DNA from: Coprothermobacter sp.
Lineage (GTDB): Bacteria; Coprothermobacterota; Coprothermobacteria; Coprothermobacterales; Coprothermobacteraceae
Assembly (NCBI GenBank): GCA_012842545.1
Contig: DUSQ01000043.1
Span: forward strand, 1 to 25,503
DNA length: 25,503 nucleotides
Direction of reading: 5' to 3'
In this document: in pieces, positions 1 through 6,895 of the stretch
How the letters are laid out: the number at the start of each line of letters is the position of its first letter
How positions within the stretch are numbered: position 1 is the first letter of the stretch
Notes under the pieces: model-generated
Databases searched by the model: none
Told to the model about the DNA's origin: nothing
What the model saw: the letters and a program-made list of their open reading frames with translations, nothing else
Translations under genes and position numbers: made by a program

Positions 1-33
1 AAGGCAAGCGCTCTACCACTGAGCTAACCGCCC
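1..33 (-). tRNA. partial tRNA (5' half; possibly Val-UAC)
   Basis: The reverse complement reads as the 5' half of a tRNA: acceptor strand GGGCGGT, TA, D stem GCTC/GAGC around an AGTGGTA loop, then anticodon stem CTTGC and the first loop bases C-T-T. The window ends inside the anticodon loop, so only wobble base T34 is visible. Val(UAC) fits the stem and loop start best, but Gly(UCC) and others remain possible. It lies four bases downstream of tRNA-Leu on the same strand and is presumably co-transcribed with it. Confidence 0.85.
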
Positions 34-37
34 ACCA

Positions 38-125
38 TGGTGCAGGGGGCGGGACTTGAACCCGCACGGTCTCAACAACCACAGGACCCTCAATCCTGCG
101 CGTCTTCCTATTCCGCCACCCCTGC
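38..125 (-). tRNA. tRNA-Leu (anticodon GAG)
   Basis: An 88-nt class II tRNA with the CCA end encoded. The acceptor GCAGGGG pairs with CCCCTGC, followed by discriminator A. The anticodon stem CAGGA/TCCTG encloses the loop TTGAGGG, giving anticodon GAG (complement of positions 89-91). The long variable arm is typical of leucine tRNAs. A T arm with TTCAAGT is present. It reads codons CUC and CUU. It sits directly behind a near-consensus promoter. Confidence 0.95.
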
Positions 126-139
126 TTGGGGTCTTTTTC

Positions 140-169
140 ATTATATCTTATGGCTGTTAGTTATGTCAA
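140..169 (-). promoter_or_regulatory. sigma-70-type promoter for the tRNA-Leu unit
   Basis: On the minus strand a perfect TTGACA (-35, positions 164-169) and a perfect TATAAT (-10, positions 140-145) are separated by 18 bp. Transcription would start near 133, about eight bases before the mature tRNA-Leu 5' end. This is the strongest promoter-like match I see in the window. Confidence 0.85.
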
Positions 170-242
170 GTAAGGCATTTCTAGCGTTTTCCACCGTGCT
201 CCCTATGAAAAAACCTAAGCAATAAGGTAAAATAGAATACGT

Positions 243-317
243 GGGGATGTAGCTCAGTGGGAGAGCGCTTGCTTCGCAAGCAAGAGGTCGCCGGTTCGAA
301 TCCGGTCATCTCCACCA
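243..317 (+). tRNA. tRNA-Ala (anticodon CGC)
   Basis: A 75-nt tRNA with encoded CCA. The acceptor GGGGATG pairs with CATCTCC and contains G3:U70, the classic alanine identity pair. The anticodon stem CTTGC/GCAAG encloses TTCGCAA, giving anticodon CGC (275-277) for codon GCG. The T arm GCCGG-TTCGAAT-CCGGT is intact. It is one of very few plus-strand genes here and is convergent with the ABC permease. A TAAAAT at 228-233 could be its -10, but no good -35 is visible. Confidence 0.96.
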
Positions 318-336
318 CAGTATTTCTTTACCCTTC

Positions 337-1200
337 TTATTTAGAAAAATCCCTATTCCTAGAAACTATAAACACTCCAAGTAGAAAAAAGACAACGGCA
401 GTTCCTAAAATGATCAGCACATGCATCCAAGGCTGCAAGAGGCGGTTTTCAAAAGTAAATACCACTCCAAGGGTTTCCTTAACCTGAACTACCTGCTTCG
501 CAGGAACTCCGCTAAATCCTCTTGACATGGGTTTATCCATGACTATTTGGCGTAACAAAGCTCCCGCATGAGAAACTGGAAACAACTTTATCACCCACTG
601 CATAGAACTGGATAGCACACCAGTAGGAACGTAAACGCCAGTAAGAAAACCGATCAAGGTCCCTACCACGGTACTTGCAGCTGAAAATGACACAGGAGTG
701 GAAAAGAACGATACAAGTACAAAGAGCAAACTGTTATTCATGAGTGAAGTGATTATCAAAACACCAATGACCTTTGCGAAAGAGAAAACATCCAACCATT
801 TACCTCCGTTGGACACAATGTAAACCTCTCCTAGTAACAACGTAATAACACTTATGATGAGTCCGGTAATAAACGCTGACAGCACATAACCTCCCACTAT
901 GTCTTTCCTGCCAACGGGACTCGCATAGAAGTCCTTAGAGATTCCTCTTACTCTATCTTCCACCATTACACCGTAAGCACCCATGGCAGTGGTAAAAGAA
1001 GTAACTGTTAAAAGGCCCGCAGTCAACCAACTGTCCATAATCTCTCGCCCGTTAGCTATGGTATTAAGGTTTGACGTCCACAAGTCACCAAGAAAAAACA
1101 CGTAAAGTCCAAATACAATCAATGCAGAAATAAGCGAAAAGAAAACAGCTGCTTTATCGCGAAAGAATACCGTCATGTTCCTTTGAACAAGCCCTATCAT
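337..1200 (-). CDS. ABC-2 type transporter permease
   Basis: The 287-residue product is an integral membrane protein of the ABC-2 permease type, used in export of drugs, polysaccharides or other lipophilic substrates. A short cytoplasmic N-terminus is followed by a hydrophobic segment at about residues 18-38. A central block of several membrane helices follows (about 85-240), and a last helix lies near 260-280. The C-terminus is short and basic, ending near RNRDF. AAGGAG lies eight bases before the ATG, and the start overlaps the stop of the upstream ATPase gene by ATGA, so the two are translationally coupled and form one exporter. The substrate cannot be read from the sequence. Confidence 0.88.
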   Translation of the reverse strand: MIGLVQRNMTVFFRDKAAVFFSLISALIVFGLYVFFLGDLWTSNLNTIANGREIMDSWLTAGLLTVTSFTTAMGAYGVMVEDRVRGISKDFYASPVGRKDIVGGYVLSAFITGLIISVITLLLGEVYIVSNGGKWLDVFSFAKVIGVLIITSLMNNSLLFVLVSFFSTPVSFSAASTVVGTLIGFLTGVYVPTGVLSSSMQWVIKLFPVSHAGALLRQIVMDKPMSRGFSGVPAKQVVQVKETLGVVFTFENRLLQPWMHVLIILGTAVVFFLLGVFIVSRNRDFSK

Positions 1201-2120
1201 TCTCTAAGCTCCTTTCCTGTGATGGCAATGAATGCCTCGTCCATTGTGCCTAAGACAACTTCAAAGGAAATTAGGTAGTCTTTCAAAAGTTCCAACAAGG
1301 GTAACGCGTCCAGCGAAGTCCTCAAAGGAACTATCAAGTAATCACCATTCAAGTCATATTCCAAACCCATCGTGCGAAGTAGATCAGCAACTTTATGGAT
1401 GTCTGAACTAACTAAGATTAGCTTATCGGAAGCATATTTCTCTTTTAGTTCCATTGGTGTACCTTTGGCGACCATTTGGCCATCATCAATGACAATGACA
1501 TAGTCGGCTTCGGCTGCTTCCTCCATGTAGTGAGTCGTTAGGAATATTGTGGTGCCGAGCTCATCCTTCATATGAATGATTAAGTCCCACATTCGTTTTC
1601 GTGTTTGCGGATCCAGGCCAGTGGTGGGTTCATCCAAGAATAGTATCTTTGGCATGTGAATCAGTGCTCTTGCTATATCACACCTTCTGCGTTGACCACC
1701 AGAAAGCTTTACATAAGGCCGGTCAGCAATATCGGTTACTGCGGCTAATTGGCAAGCAGAGTCCACCGCATTTTTAGCTTCTATGCTGCGAAGACCATAC
1801 AAAGAAGCTCTGAATAAAAGATTTTCTTTAACAGTGAGTACATCGTCCAAAACGCCATACTGAAACACCACTCCTATGGACTTTCTTACGGCATCGTCAT
1901 CTTTTCCTAAAATGCTGCCGTCTATGATCACACTTCCACTGTCCGGTTTGAGAACCGTACTGAACATGTCAATTGTGGTAGACTTCCCTGCTCCGTTGGG
2001 ACCAAGAAAAGCAAAAAGTTTACCCTCCTCAACGTAGAAGCTAATGCCTTTTACAGCATGCACATCGCCATAGGATTTCTCTAAATTCTCAACCTCGATG
2101 ATCCTGTTGTTACCAGCCAC
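1197..2120 (-). CDS. ABC transporter ATP-binding protein (DrrA-like)
   Basis: This is the ATPase partner of the ABC-2 permease. Visible motifs are Walker A GPNGAGKST (about residue 40), the Q loop FQYG, the signature LSGGQRRR, Walker B ILFLDEPTTGLDP and the H-loop TTHYMEE. A C-terminal extension of roughly 90 residues follows, as in DrrA-type exporters. I chose the GTG at 2120 (307 residues) because AGGGG lies seven bases upstream. An ATG at 2165 would add 15 residues starting MCRTCG, but its AGGGG touches the start codon directly and the added peptide is unlike the family. The substrate is unknown; drug, lipid or peptide export are all possible. Confidence 0.9.
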   Translation of the reverse strand: MAGNNRIIEVENLEKSYGDVHAVKGISFYVEEGKLFAFLGPNGAGKSTTIDMFSTVLKPDSGSVIIDGSILGKDDDAVRKSIGVVFQYGVLDDVLTVKENLLFRASLYGLRSIEAKNAVDSACQLAAVTDIADRPYVKLSGGQRRRCDIARALIHMPKILFLDEPTTGLDPQTRKRMWDLIIHMKDELGTTIFLTTHYMEEAAEADYVIVIDDGQMVAKGTPMELKEKYASDKLILVSSDIHKVADLLRTMGLEYDLNGDYLIVPLRTSLDALPLLELLKDYLISFEVVLGTMDEAFIAITGKELRE

Positions 2121-2230
2121 TACATCACCCCTAATCTGTTGACGATCCCCGCAGGTACGGCACATCCCCTAAGCAAGAATAAATTTACACTCTTAACCAG
2201 AAAACTAGAATAAATCCATACAGAGAATTA

Positions 2231-2274
2231 AGAGGGAGTTCTGGCCAACATGCATCTTCGTCAGAACCCCCTCT
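2231..2274. repeat. 13-bp inverted repeat in the ABC operon leader
   Basis: The arms at 2231-2243 and 2262-2274 (AGAGGGAGTTCTG and CAGAACCCCCTCT) pair at 12 of 13 positions around an 18-nt loop. It lies in the largest gap between genes (2121-2401), downstream of the CMD-family gene and upstream of the ABC exporter, both on the minus strand. No uninterrupted T run follows either arm, so it is not a standard intrinsic terminator. It may be a leader hairpin or an operator. I see no convincing promoter or gene in the rest of this gap. Confidence 0.55.
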
Positions 2275-2401
2275 CCTCGTTTTGTTGTAGCGACACTAAT
2301 ACTTCCTGACTGATAAATGATTAGTTTCAATTTGCTATAAACATGTGGTCAAATTAAGCTATGAACGCACAACATTTTCAGTCTTCTCCGTGGCCCATCG
2401 C

Positions 2402-2746
2402 TCAGTGCATGAAATCCTCAAGAACATTCATGGCTTCAATCGAGTATGTAACTCCCGGACCTCCACTCATTAGCACTGCTACGCCCAGAGCTTCCATTAT
2501 TTCTTCCTTGGTTGCACCTGCTTGCAGAGCGGCTCCAACATGTGCCACAATGCAGTGAGAACATCTCACCGCTACTGCGATACCTAAAGCGATGAGTTCC
2601 TTCTCTTTTGTGGAAAGAGCTCCATCAGCCGTTGCAGCATGGTGAACTTCATTAAAGCCTTTCATCACTCCTGGAATCTCATTAGCCAGCTTTGCCATTC
2701 CTTCGTTGAGTTCCTTCGCTTCCTCTTTGGCATTACTCTTTGCCAT
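2402..2746 (-). CDS. carboxymuconolactone decarboxylase family protein (AhpD-like, CxxC)
   Basis: A 114-residue all-helical protein of the CMD/AhpD-like family. It carries the redox motif C-S-H-C at residues 62-65 followed by H69 (pattern CxxC-x3-H), which in AhpD-type members gives disulfide reductase or peroxidase-supporting activity. The glycine-rich GVAVLMSGGPG segment follows. Single-domain members of this size often act as hexameric peroxidase helpers, but the substrate here is unknown. The start at 2746 is chosen because AGGAGG lies eight bases upstream; a longer frame to 2785 has no such site. The gene stands alone with its own promoter. Confidence 0.87.
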   Translation of the reverse strand: MAKSNAKEEAKELNEGMAKLANEIPGVMKGFNEVHHAATADGALSTKEKELIALGIAVAVRCSHCIVAHVGAALQAGATKEEIMEALGVAVLMSGGPGVTYSIEAMNVLEDFMH

Positions 2747-2834
2747 GTTTAACGCCTCCTCGCGTCCTTGCGCCTGACTGACCAACTAAATAGGCACGTT
2801 AGCCAAGATAATATGCCAGGCGCGGCTAAGAATG

Positions 2835-2872
2835 ATTATATGCTATACCCACTTTAGTGATAGCACTCACTA
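2835..2872 (-). promoter_or_regulatory. promoter with overlapping palindromic operator for the CMD-family gene
   Basis: On the minus strand a perfect TATAAT occupies 2835-2840. Seventeen bp upstream is CTATCA (2858-2863), a weak -35 that keeps three of six consensus bases. The palindrome TAGTGA-N6-TCACTA (2855-2872) covers this -35. Its half sites resemble the TGTGA-N6-TCACA pattern of Crp/Fnr-type regulators. The weak -35 and the centre at about -36 suggest control by a bound regulator, but whether it activates or represses is not decided by the sequence. Confidence 0.5.
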
Positions 2873-2947
2873 TTTAAAACACTATTCACATTCATTGAGG
2901 ATTAGCAAGAACCATGGTGCACCAAGTCTAGAACCGTTTGTGACACA

Positions 2948-3376
2948 CTAGGTTCTCAGAATGACGTTTACAGGGCCGTCATGATTCATGGTGATTTCCA
3001 TGTACGACCCAAACACACTACACACTTTCTTCTCTGTATTTAAAGCCTTACAGAATTCCTCAAAGAGCGGCTTAGCCTCAGCAAACGGCAAAGTATTGTC
3101 AAAAGACATTCGTCGTCCGTCCACTACGCCAGCCAAGGTGAAGTTGCTAACTGCCATCACGCTACCTTCGATATCCTTTAAAGAAAGCCCTAAGCGGCCC
3201 TCATCATTGTCAAAAACTTTGATTTCGCATACTTTTTGGGCACCTTTTCTGACATTTTCCAGTGTATCGCCCTTCTCTAGCCCGACAAAACAGACAAGCC
3301 CCTTCCCAATCGATCCAATTGGTTTACCGTCGCAGATAATAGAAGCACTGCTTACACGAGAAACAACGACTATCAT
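2948..3376 (-). CDS. dtd: D-aminoacyl-tRNA deacylase
   Basis: A 142-residue protein of normal DTD length that hydrolyses D-aminoacyl-tRNAs (and glycyl-tRNA-Ala), a proofreading step in translation. The N-terminal MIVVVSRVSSASI and the central block GSVMAVSNFTL match the family. The C-terminal Gly-cisPro motif is present as HDGPVNV. Some usually conserved residues differ: SNFTL where SQFTL is usual, and GPVN where GPVT is usual. The ATG overlaps the rel stop by ATGA and has AAGG seven bases upstream. The rel-dtd order is the common Firmicutes arrangement, and dtd is the last gene of this run. Confidence 0.93.
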   Translation of the reverse strand: MIVVVSRVSSASIICDGKPIGSIGKGLVCFVGLEKGDTLENVRKGAQKVCEIKVFDNDEGRLGLSLKDIEGSVMAVSNFTLAGVVDGRRMSFDNTLPFAEAKPLFEEFCKALNTEKKVCSVFGSYMEITMNHDGPVNVILRT

Positions 3377-5436
3377 TGCTTACCCTTCGACACCTCAATA
3401 ATTTCTGGCATTTCAGATAGCTTATTAAGTATGATCTGGAAATCGTCCTTGTTTTTCAGTTTTACTTCTACTACTATTTTGATCTGTTCAATGCGTTGTC
3501 TCCTTTGCACCGTTATCTTATCAATGTTTAAACCAGCCACAGCGAAAACTGAACCTATATCAGCTAAAAGCCCCAAACGGTCTCTAGCGGTAATTTTTAT
3601 GTCCACAGGATAACCGTCCTTGTTTCTAGCTCCATGTAGCTGATCCCAACTCAGTGCAATGGTTTTGCTTGCATCGGTAACATTCTTACAATCAGCGGCA
3701 TGAACCACTATGCCATGGCCACTCTCTACTACTCCAACGATGTCCTCTGGAGGGAGTGGACTGCAACATTTCGCTAAGCGGTATGGAATGCCAGTCACAC
3801 TGCTGACTGATGTTTGTTCTTTAGTCGATACTGCTTTACTTTCCTCGCCCTTAGCAGGTTCAGGCTCAACAAGTCCTAAGTTTTTAAGTACTAGCTCAAG
3901 CGAGGATTGATTTTTTATGATGTTAAGAAGTATTGATTCCACGTTCATGTTCCTGGATTTCAACGTGTCGATGAACTCTTGGTATGTGAAATCGAACCTT
4001 TTGAGAGATTCCTCCAGTAGCCTTCTTGAATCTTCAATAAGCTCTTGTCGATCCCTTTTACGAAACCAGCTGTTTATTTTGTCGGCCGCATGTGCTGTTT
4101 TTACTATTTTTAGCCACTCTATGCTTGGACCAGAACGATTCTTGCTGGTTATTATTTCTACACGATCACCCATTTCAAGCTGCTTATCCAATGGCACCCA
4201 AGCACCATTTACCCGTGCCCCAACAGCGTGATGCCCGATTTCCGTATGTATTCGGTAAGCAAAGTCAAGCACGGTGGCACCTTTGGGTAGTGACACTACG
4301 TCTCCTTTCGGAGTGAAAACCAGTATTTCTTCTTTTAGCGTGTCCATCACAGCCTGAGTTATCTCATCGGTGCTTTTCACTTTCTCATCCTCAAACGCGA
4401 ACACTTGCTCCAGCCAATTTATCCTTTCCAAAGCGGATTTAGGAGTAACGCCCTCCTTATAGGCCCAGTGTGCTGCAACACCGTATTCTGCCACTTGGTG
4501 CATGTACCATGTTCTGATCTGAACCTCCAGTGGTAGTCCTTTAGGACCAATAACTGTGGTATGCAAACTCTGATAAAAGTTCGGTTTAGGTAAAGCAATA
4601 TAGTCTTTTAACCGTCCCGGTATTGGTGGCCACAAAGCGTGAACTAGCCCCAATGTGACGTAACATTCCTCCTCGGTATCAAGAATTACTCTTAGCCCCA
4701 TGAGGTCGAATATTTCGTCAATGGTTTTGTTCTGTGTGAGCATTTTGGTATATACAGAGTAAAGGTGTTTGACTCGACCCTCTACTCTGGCTTTCATACC
4801 ACGTGCTTTCAACATGTCCTCTACTTTGGCTCTGGCTTCTTTTATAACTTCCTTCTGTCCTTTTAACTTTTGATTTACCAATGTGGAGATGTACTCATAC
4901 TGTTCTGGATAAAGTGTCTTGAAAGCAAGGTCTTCCAGTTCCCACCTAATCCTGTAAACACCCAGACGATGAGCTAAGGGGGCATAAATGTCCAAGGTTT
5001 CCTTAGCTACTCTCTTCTGTTTGTCCGCAGGTAGGTACTGAACAGTTCGCATGTTATGAAGTCGATCAGCAAGCTTTACTATGACCACACGTGGATCTTG
5101 CGCTGCACTCAGGAAAAGCTTTCGAAGGTTTTCTTTCTGCGCTCCTTCCCAGCCCGTACCTTTAGGCAGCTTCCTAAGCTTTGTCAAGCCGTCTACAAGA
5201 AGCGATACCTCTGTGCCAAAATTTTCTTCCACATCGCGCAGTGTTACGGGGGTGTCTTCCACAACGTCGTGCAGAATCCCCGCAATTATGGACTCCTCAT
5301 CAGCGTACAACTCAGCCAGAATGAGGGCGACCCTAAGAGGATGCACCATATAGTCTTCTCCAGAACGTCTCTTCTGACCAGTATGAGCTAAGCTTGCAAA
5401 CTCAATCGCTTTTTCAATCTTTTCGGGATCCCCCAA
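3373..5436 (-). CDS. relA: bifunctional (p)ppGpp synthetase/hydrolase Rel
   Basis: A Rel/SpoT stringent-response enzyme. Domains in order, with rough residues: HD hydrolase (8-150, with HDVVED and the preceding HTGQKRRSGEDY region), synthetase (210-320, with GRLKDYIALPKPNFYQSLHT), TGS (about 365-430), helical and conserved-cysteine region (KCCSPLPPED), and a C-terminal ACT domain. The RxKD motif (RLKD) is the type found in bifunctional Rel proteins, as opposed to the ExDD of synthetase-only RelA. The TTG at 5436 is the first standard start codon but has no ribosome binding site. The same frame stays open upstream and looks coding to an ATT at 5490, which has AAGGTGG seven bases before it (see finding). 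Gene order apt-rel-dtd supports the call. Confidence 0.95.
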   Translation of the reverse strand: MGDPEKIEKAIEFASLAHTGQKRRSGEDYMVHPLRVALILAELYADEESIIAGILHDVVEDTPVTLRDVEENFGTEVSLLVDGLTKLRKLPKGTGWEGAQKENLRKLFLSAAQDPRVVIVKLADRLHNMRTVQYLPADKQKRVAKETLDIYAPLAHRLGVYRIRWELEDLAFKTLYPEQYEYISTLVNQKLKGQKEVIKEARAKVEDMLKARGMKARVEGRVKHLYSVYTKMLTQNKTIDEIFDLMGLRVILDTEEECYVTLGLVHALWPPIPGRLKDYIALPKPNFYQSLHTTVIGPKGLPLEVQIRTWYMHQVAEYGVAAHWAYKEGVTPKSALERINWLEQVFAFEDEKVKSTDEITQAVMDTLKEEILVFTPKGDVVSLPKGATVLDFAYRIHTEIGHHAVGARVNGAWVPLDKQLEMGDRVEIITSKNRSGPSIEWLKIVKTAHAADKINSWFRKRDRQELIEDSRRLLEESLKRFDFTYQEFIDTLKSRNMNVESILLNIIKNQSSLELVLKNLGLVEPEPAKGEESKAVSTKEQTSVSSVTGIPYRLAKCCSPLPPEDIVGVVESGHGIVVHAADCKNVTDASKTIALSWDQLHGARNKDGYPVDIKITARDRLGLLADIGSVFAVAGLNIDKITVQRRQRIEQIKIVVEVKLKNKDDFQIILNKLSEMPEIIEVSKGKQ

Positions 5437-5477
5437 ATACGAAGAGACATTCTTTAGAAGTTCGGCTTTTAGCTCTT

Positions 5478-6005
5478 CTAAACTGTCAATAAGTAAACCA
5501 CCTTCTTGCCCTGTTTGCTTAGACGTTCATAGCCGTCCATGGCTCCTAAACGCAAAAGAAAACAAAAACCAGCCACCTCCGCCCCTAATGTTCTTATGAG
5601 GTCAGCCGCTGCTTCCGCTGTACCTCCTGTCGCTAGCACATCGTCTACCACGAGAACAGAATCTCCGGGCCCTGCGGCATCTTTGTGTATCTGCAGAACA
5701 TCCCTACCATATTCAAGTTCAAACTCTTTCTCTACAACCTCAAAAGGTAGTTTCCCAGGTTTCCGGATGGGAATGAACCCCACGCCTAAACGATAAGCCA
5801 AAGTACCACCCCATATAAACCCTCGAGCTTCCACAGCAGCCACGGCTGTGATTGTAAGCGAGCTCACAGCATCAGCCATCCAATCAACCGTAGTGGAAAA
5901 AGCATCTGGGTCCTTGAGTAAAGGTGTTATGTCTCTAAAAATAACACCTTCAGTGGGAAAATTAGGTATGTCTCTTATGTACTCTCTTAAATTATCCACA
6001 TGCAT
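5478..6005 (-). CDS. apt: adenine phosphoribosyltransferase
   Basis: The 175-residue enzyme converts adenine and PRPP to AMP in purine salvage. The N-terminal IRDIPNFPTEGVIFRDITPL, the EARGF segment, the RKPGKLP loop and the PRPP-binding motif VLVVDDVLATGGT (about 117-129) are all diagnostic of Apt. The start lies two bases after the secF stop, with GGGGTGAG in the end of secF serving as ribosome binding site. In many Firmicutes recJ stands between secDF and apt; it is missing here. Confidence 0.97.
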   Translation of the reverse strand: MHVDNLREYIRDIPNFPTEGVIFRDITPLLKDPDAFSTTVDWMADAVSSLTITAVAAVEARGFIWGGTLAYRLGVGFIPIRKPGKLPFEVVEKEFELEYGRDVLQIHKDAAGPGDSVLVVDDVLATGGTAEAAADLIRTLGAEVAGFCFLLRLGAMDGYERLSKQGKKVVYLLTV

Positions 6006-6007
6006 CG

Positions 6008-6895
6008 TTACTCACCCCAATCAACCAATAAAGATGCAGCTATGAAGATGCTTGAATAGGTTCCTGTTATAAGTCCCACGGTCAACCCAGTGGTAAAGTC
6101 AGGCAGAAATCTGTATGCGAAGATCATTAGGCACACAGCTGCTATGAGAGTAGTGATGGATGTATTCAGTGACCGCCTAAACACCGAGTGTATGGCAGCT
6201 TCTACCACATCCGCTGTAGAAGCTTTACTGTTGAGCTTTCTGTTCTCGCGCACCCTGTCCAACACGACTATGCTGTCTTGCAGCGAGTATCCAACAAGAA
6301 TAAGGAGCACCGCCACAAATGGGCTATTTATGGGTATGAAGAAAATCGCAAAGATGGCCACAGTAACTAGTACGTCGTGAACAAGTGCCAAAACAGCCGC
6401 TAAGCCGTATTTGAACCTGAATCTGACAGAAATGTAAACCAGCAGTGCCAGTAGCGCCACGGTCAAACTCAAAATGGCATTCTTTATGAGTGAACCTGCC
6501 ACAGAGGGACCCACAAAGTTTTCATCAGTAACACTGGCACTGGCCTGCAATGACTCTCTGATGGTCGGAAGAGCAGCTTCATCTATTTTTGCTCTGAGTT
6601 CATATTCGTTAGCACCTGACTTTCTTACAATGGAATCATGAATACCCACTTCGGCAGCTATCTTTGTCAAATCAGAAGCATTCTTGTCTTCTGGCATTGT
6701 GATGGTGAATACTACTCCACCGCTAAAGTCAACGCCAAGGTTTAGCGGCTCATGATACCTAATGTAATTGATGCCCATAAAAAGGAAACCCACAAGAATG
6801 ATGATAATGGAAACCGTGTAAAACTTTTTTCTATTCTTGACCACTTCAACAGGTAGCTCGGGAAATAAAGGAAAACCAAACCAGACGTTCTTCAT
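6008..6895 (-). CDS. secF: protein translocase subunit SecF
   Basis: A 295-residue inner-membrane partner of SecD that uses the ion gradient to help late steps of Sec export. One membrane helix lies at about residues 26-45, then a soluble extracytoplasmic domain beginning with LGVDFSGGVVF, then five helices from about 137 onward. These contain the family motifs LVGYSLQDSIVVLDRVREN and RSLNTSITTL. The ATG overlaps the secD stop by ATGA with GGAGGTG five bases upstream, indicating coupled translation. Confidence 0.97.
   Translation of the reverse strand: MKNVWFGFPLFPELPVEVVKNRKKFYTVSIIIILVGFLFMGINYIRYHEPLNLGVDFSGGVVFTITMPEDKNASDLTKIAAEVGIHDSIVRKSGANEYELRAKIDEAALPTIRESLQASASVTDENFVGPSVAGSLIKNAILSLTVALLALLVYISVRFRFKYGLAAVLALVHDVLVTVAIFAIFFIPINSPFVAVLLILVGYSLQDSIVVLDRVRENRKLNSKASTADVVEAAIHSVFRRSLNTSITTLIAAVCLMIFAYRFLPDFTTGLTVGLITGTYSSIFIAASLLVDWGE

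Noticed and set aside
37..225. 62-codon plus-strand frame at the left edge
   Set aside because: It translates the antisense strand of tRNA-Leu and its promoter.
2121..2165. N-terminal extension of the ABC ATPase with a CxxC (MCRTCG)
   Set aside because: The ribosome binding site touches the ATG directly, while the GTG at 2120 is well spaced and gives a standard N-terminus.
2915..2924. Perfect palindrome TGGTGCACCA downstream of dtd, with nearby AGAACC/GGTTCT repeats, as a terminator
   Set aside because: Stems are short, several foldings compete and no T run follows.
2988..3401. 137-codon plus-strand frame over dtd and the end of rel
   Set aside because: Shadow of two well-recognised minus-strand genes; the product matches no family I know.
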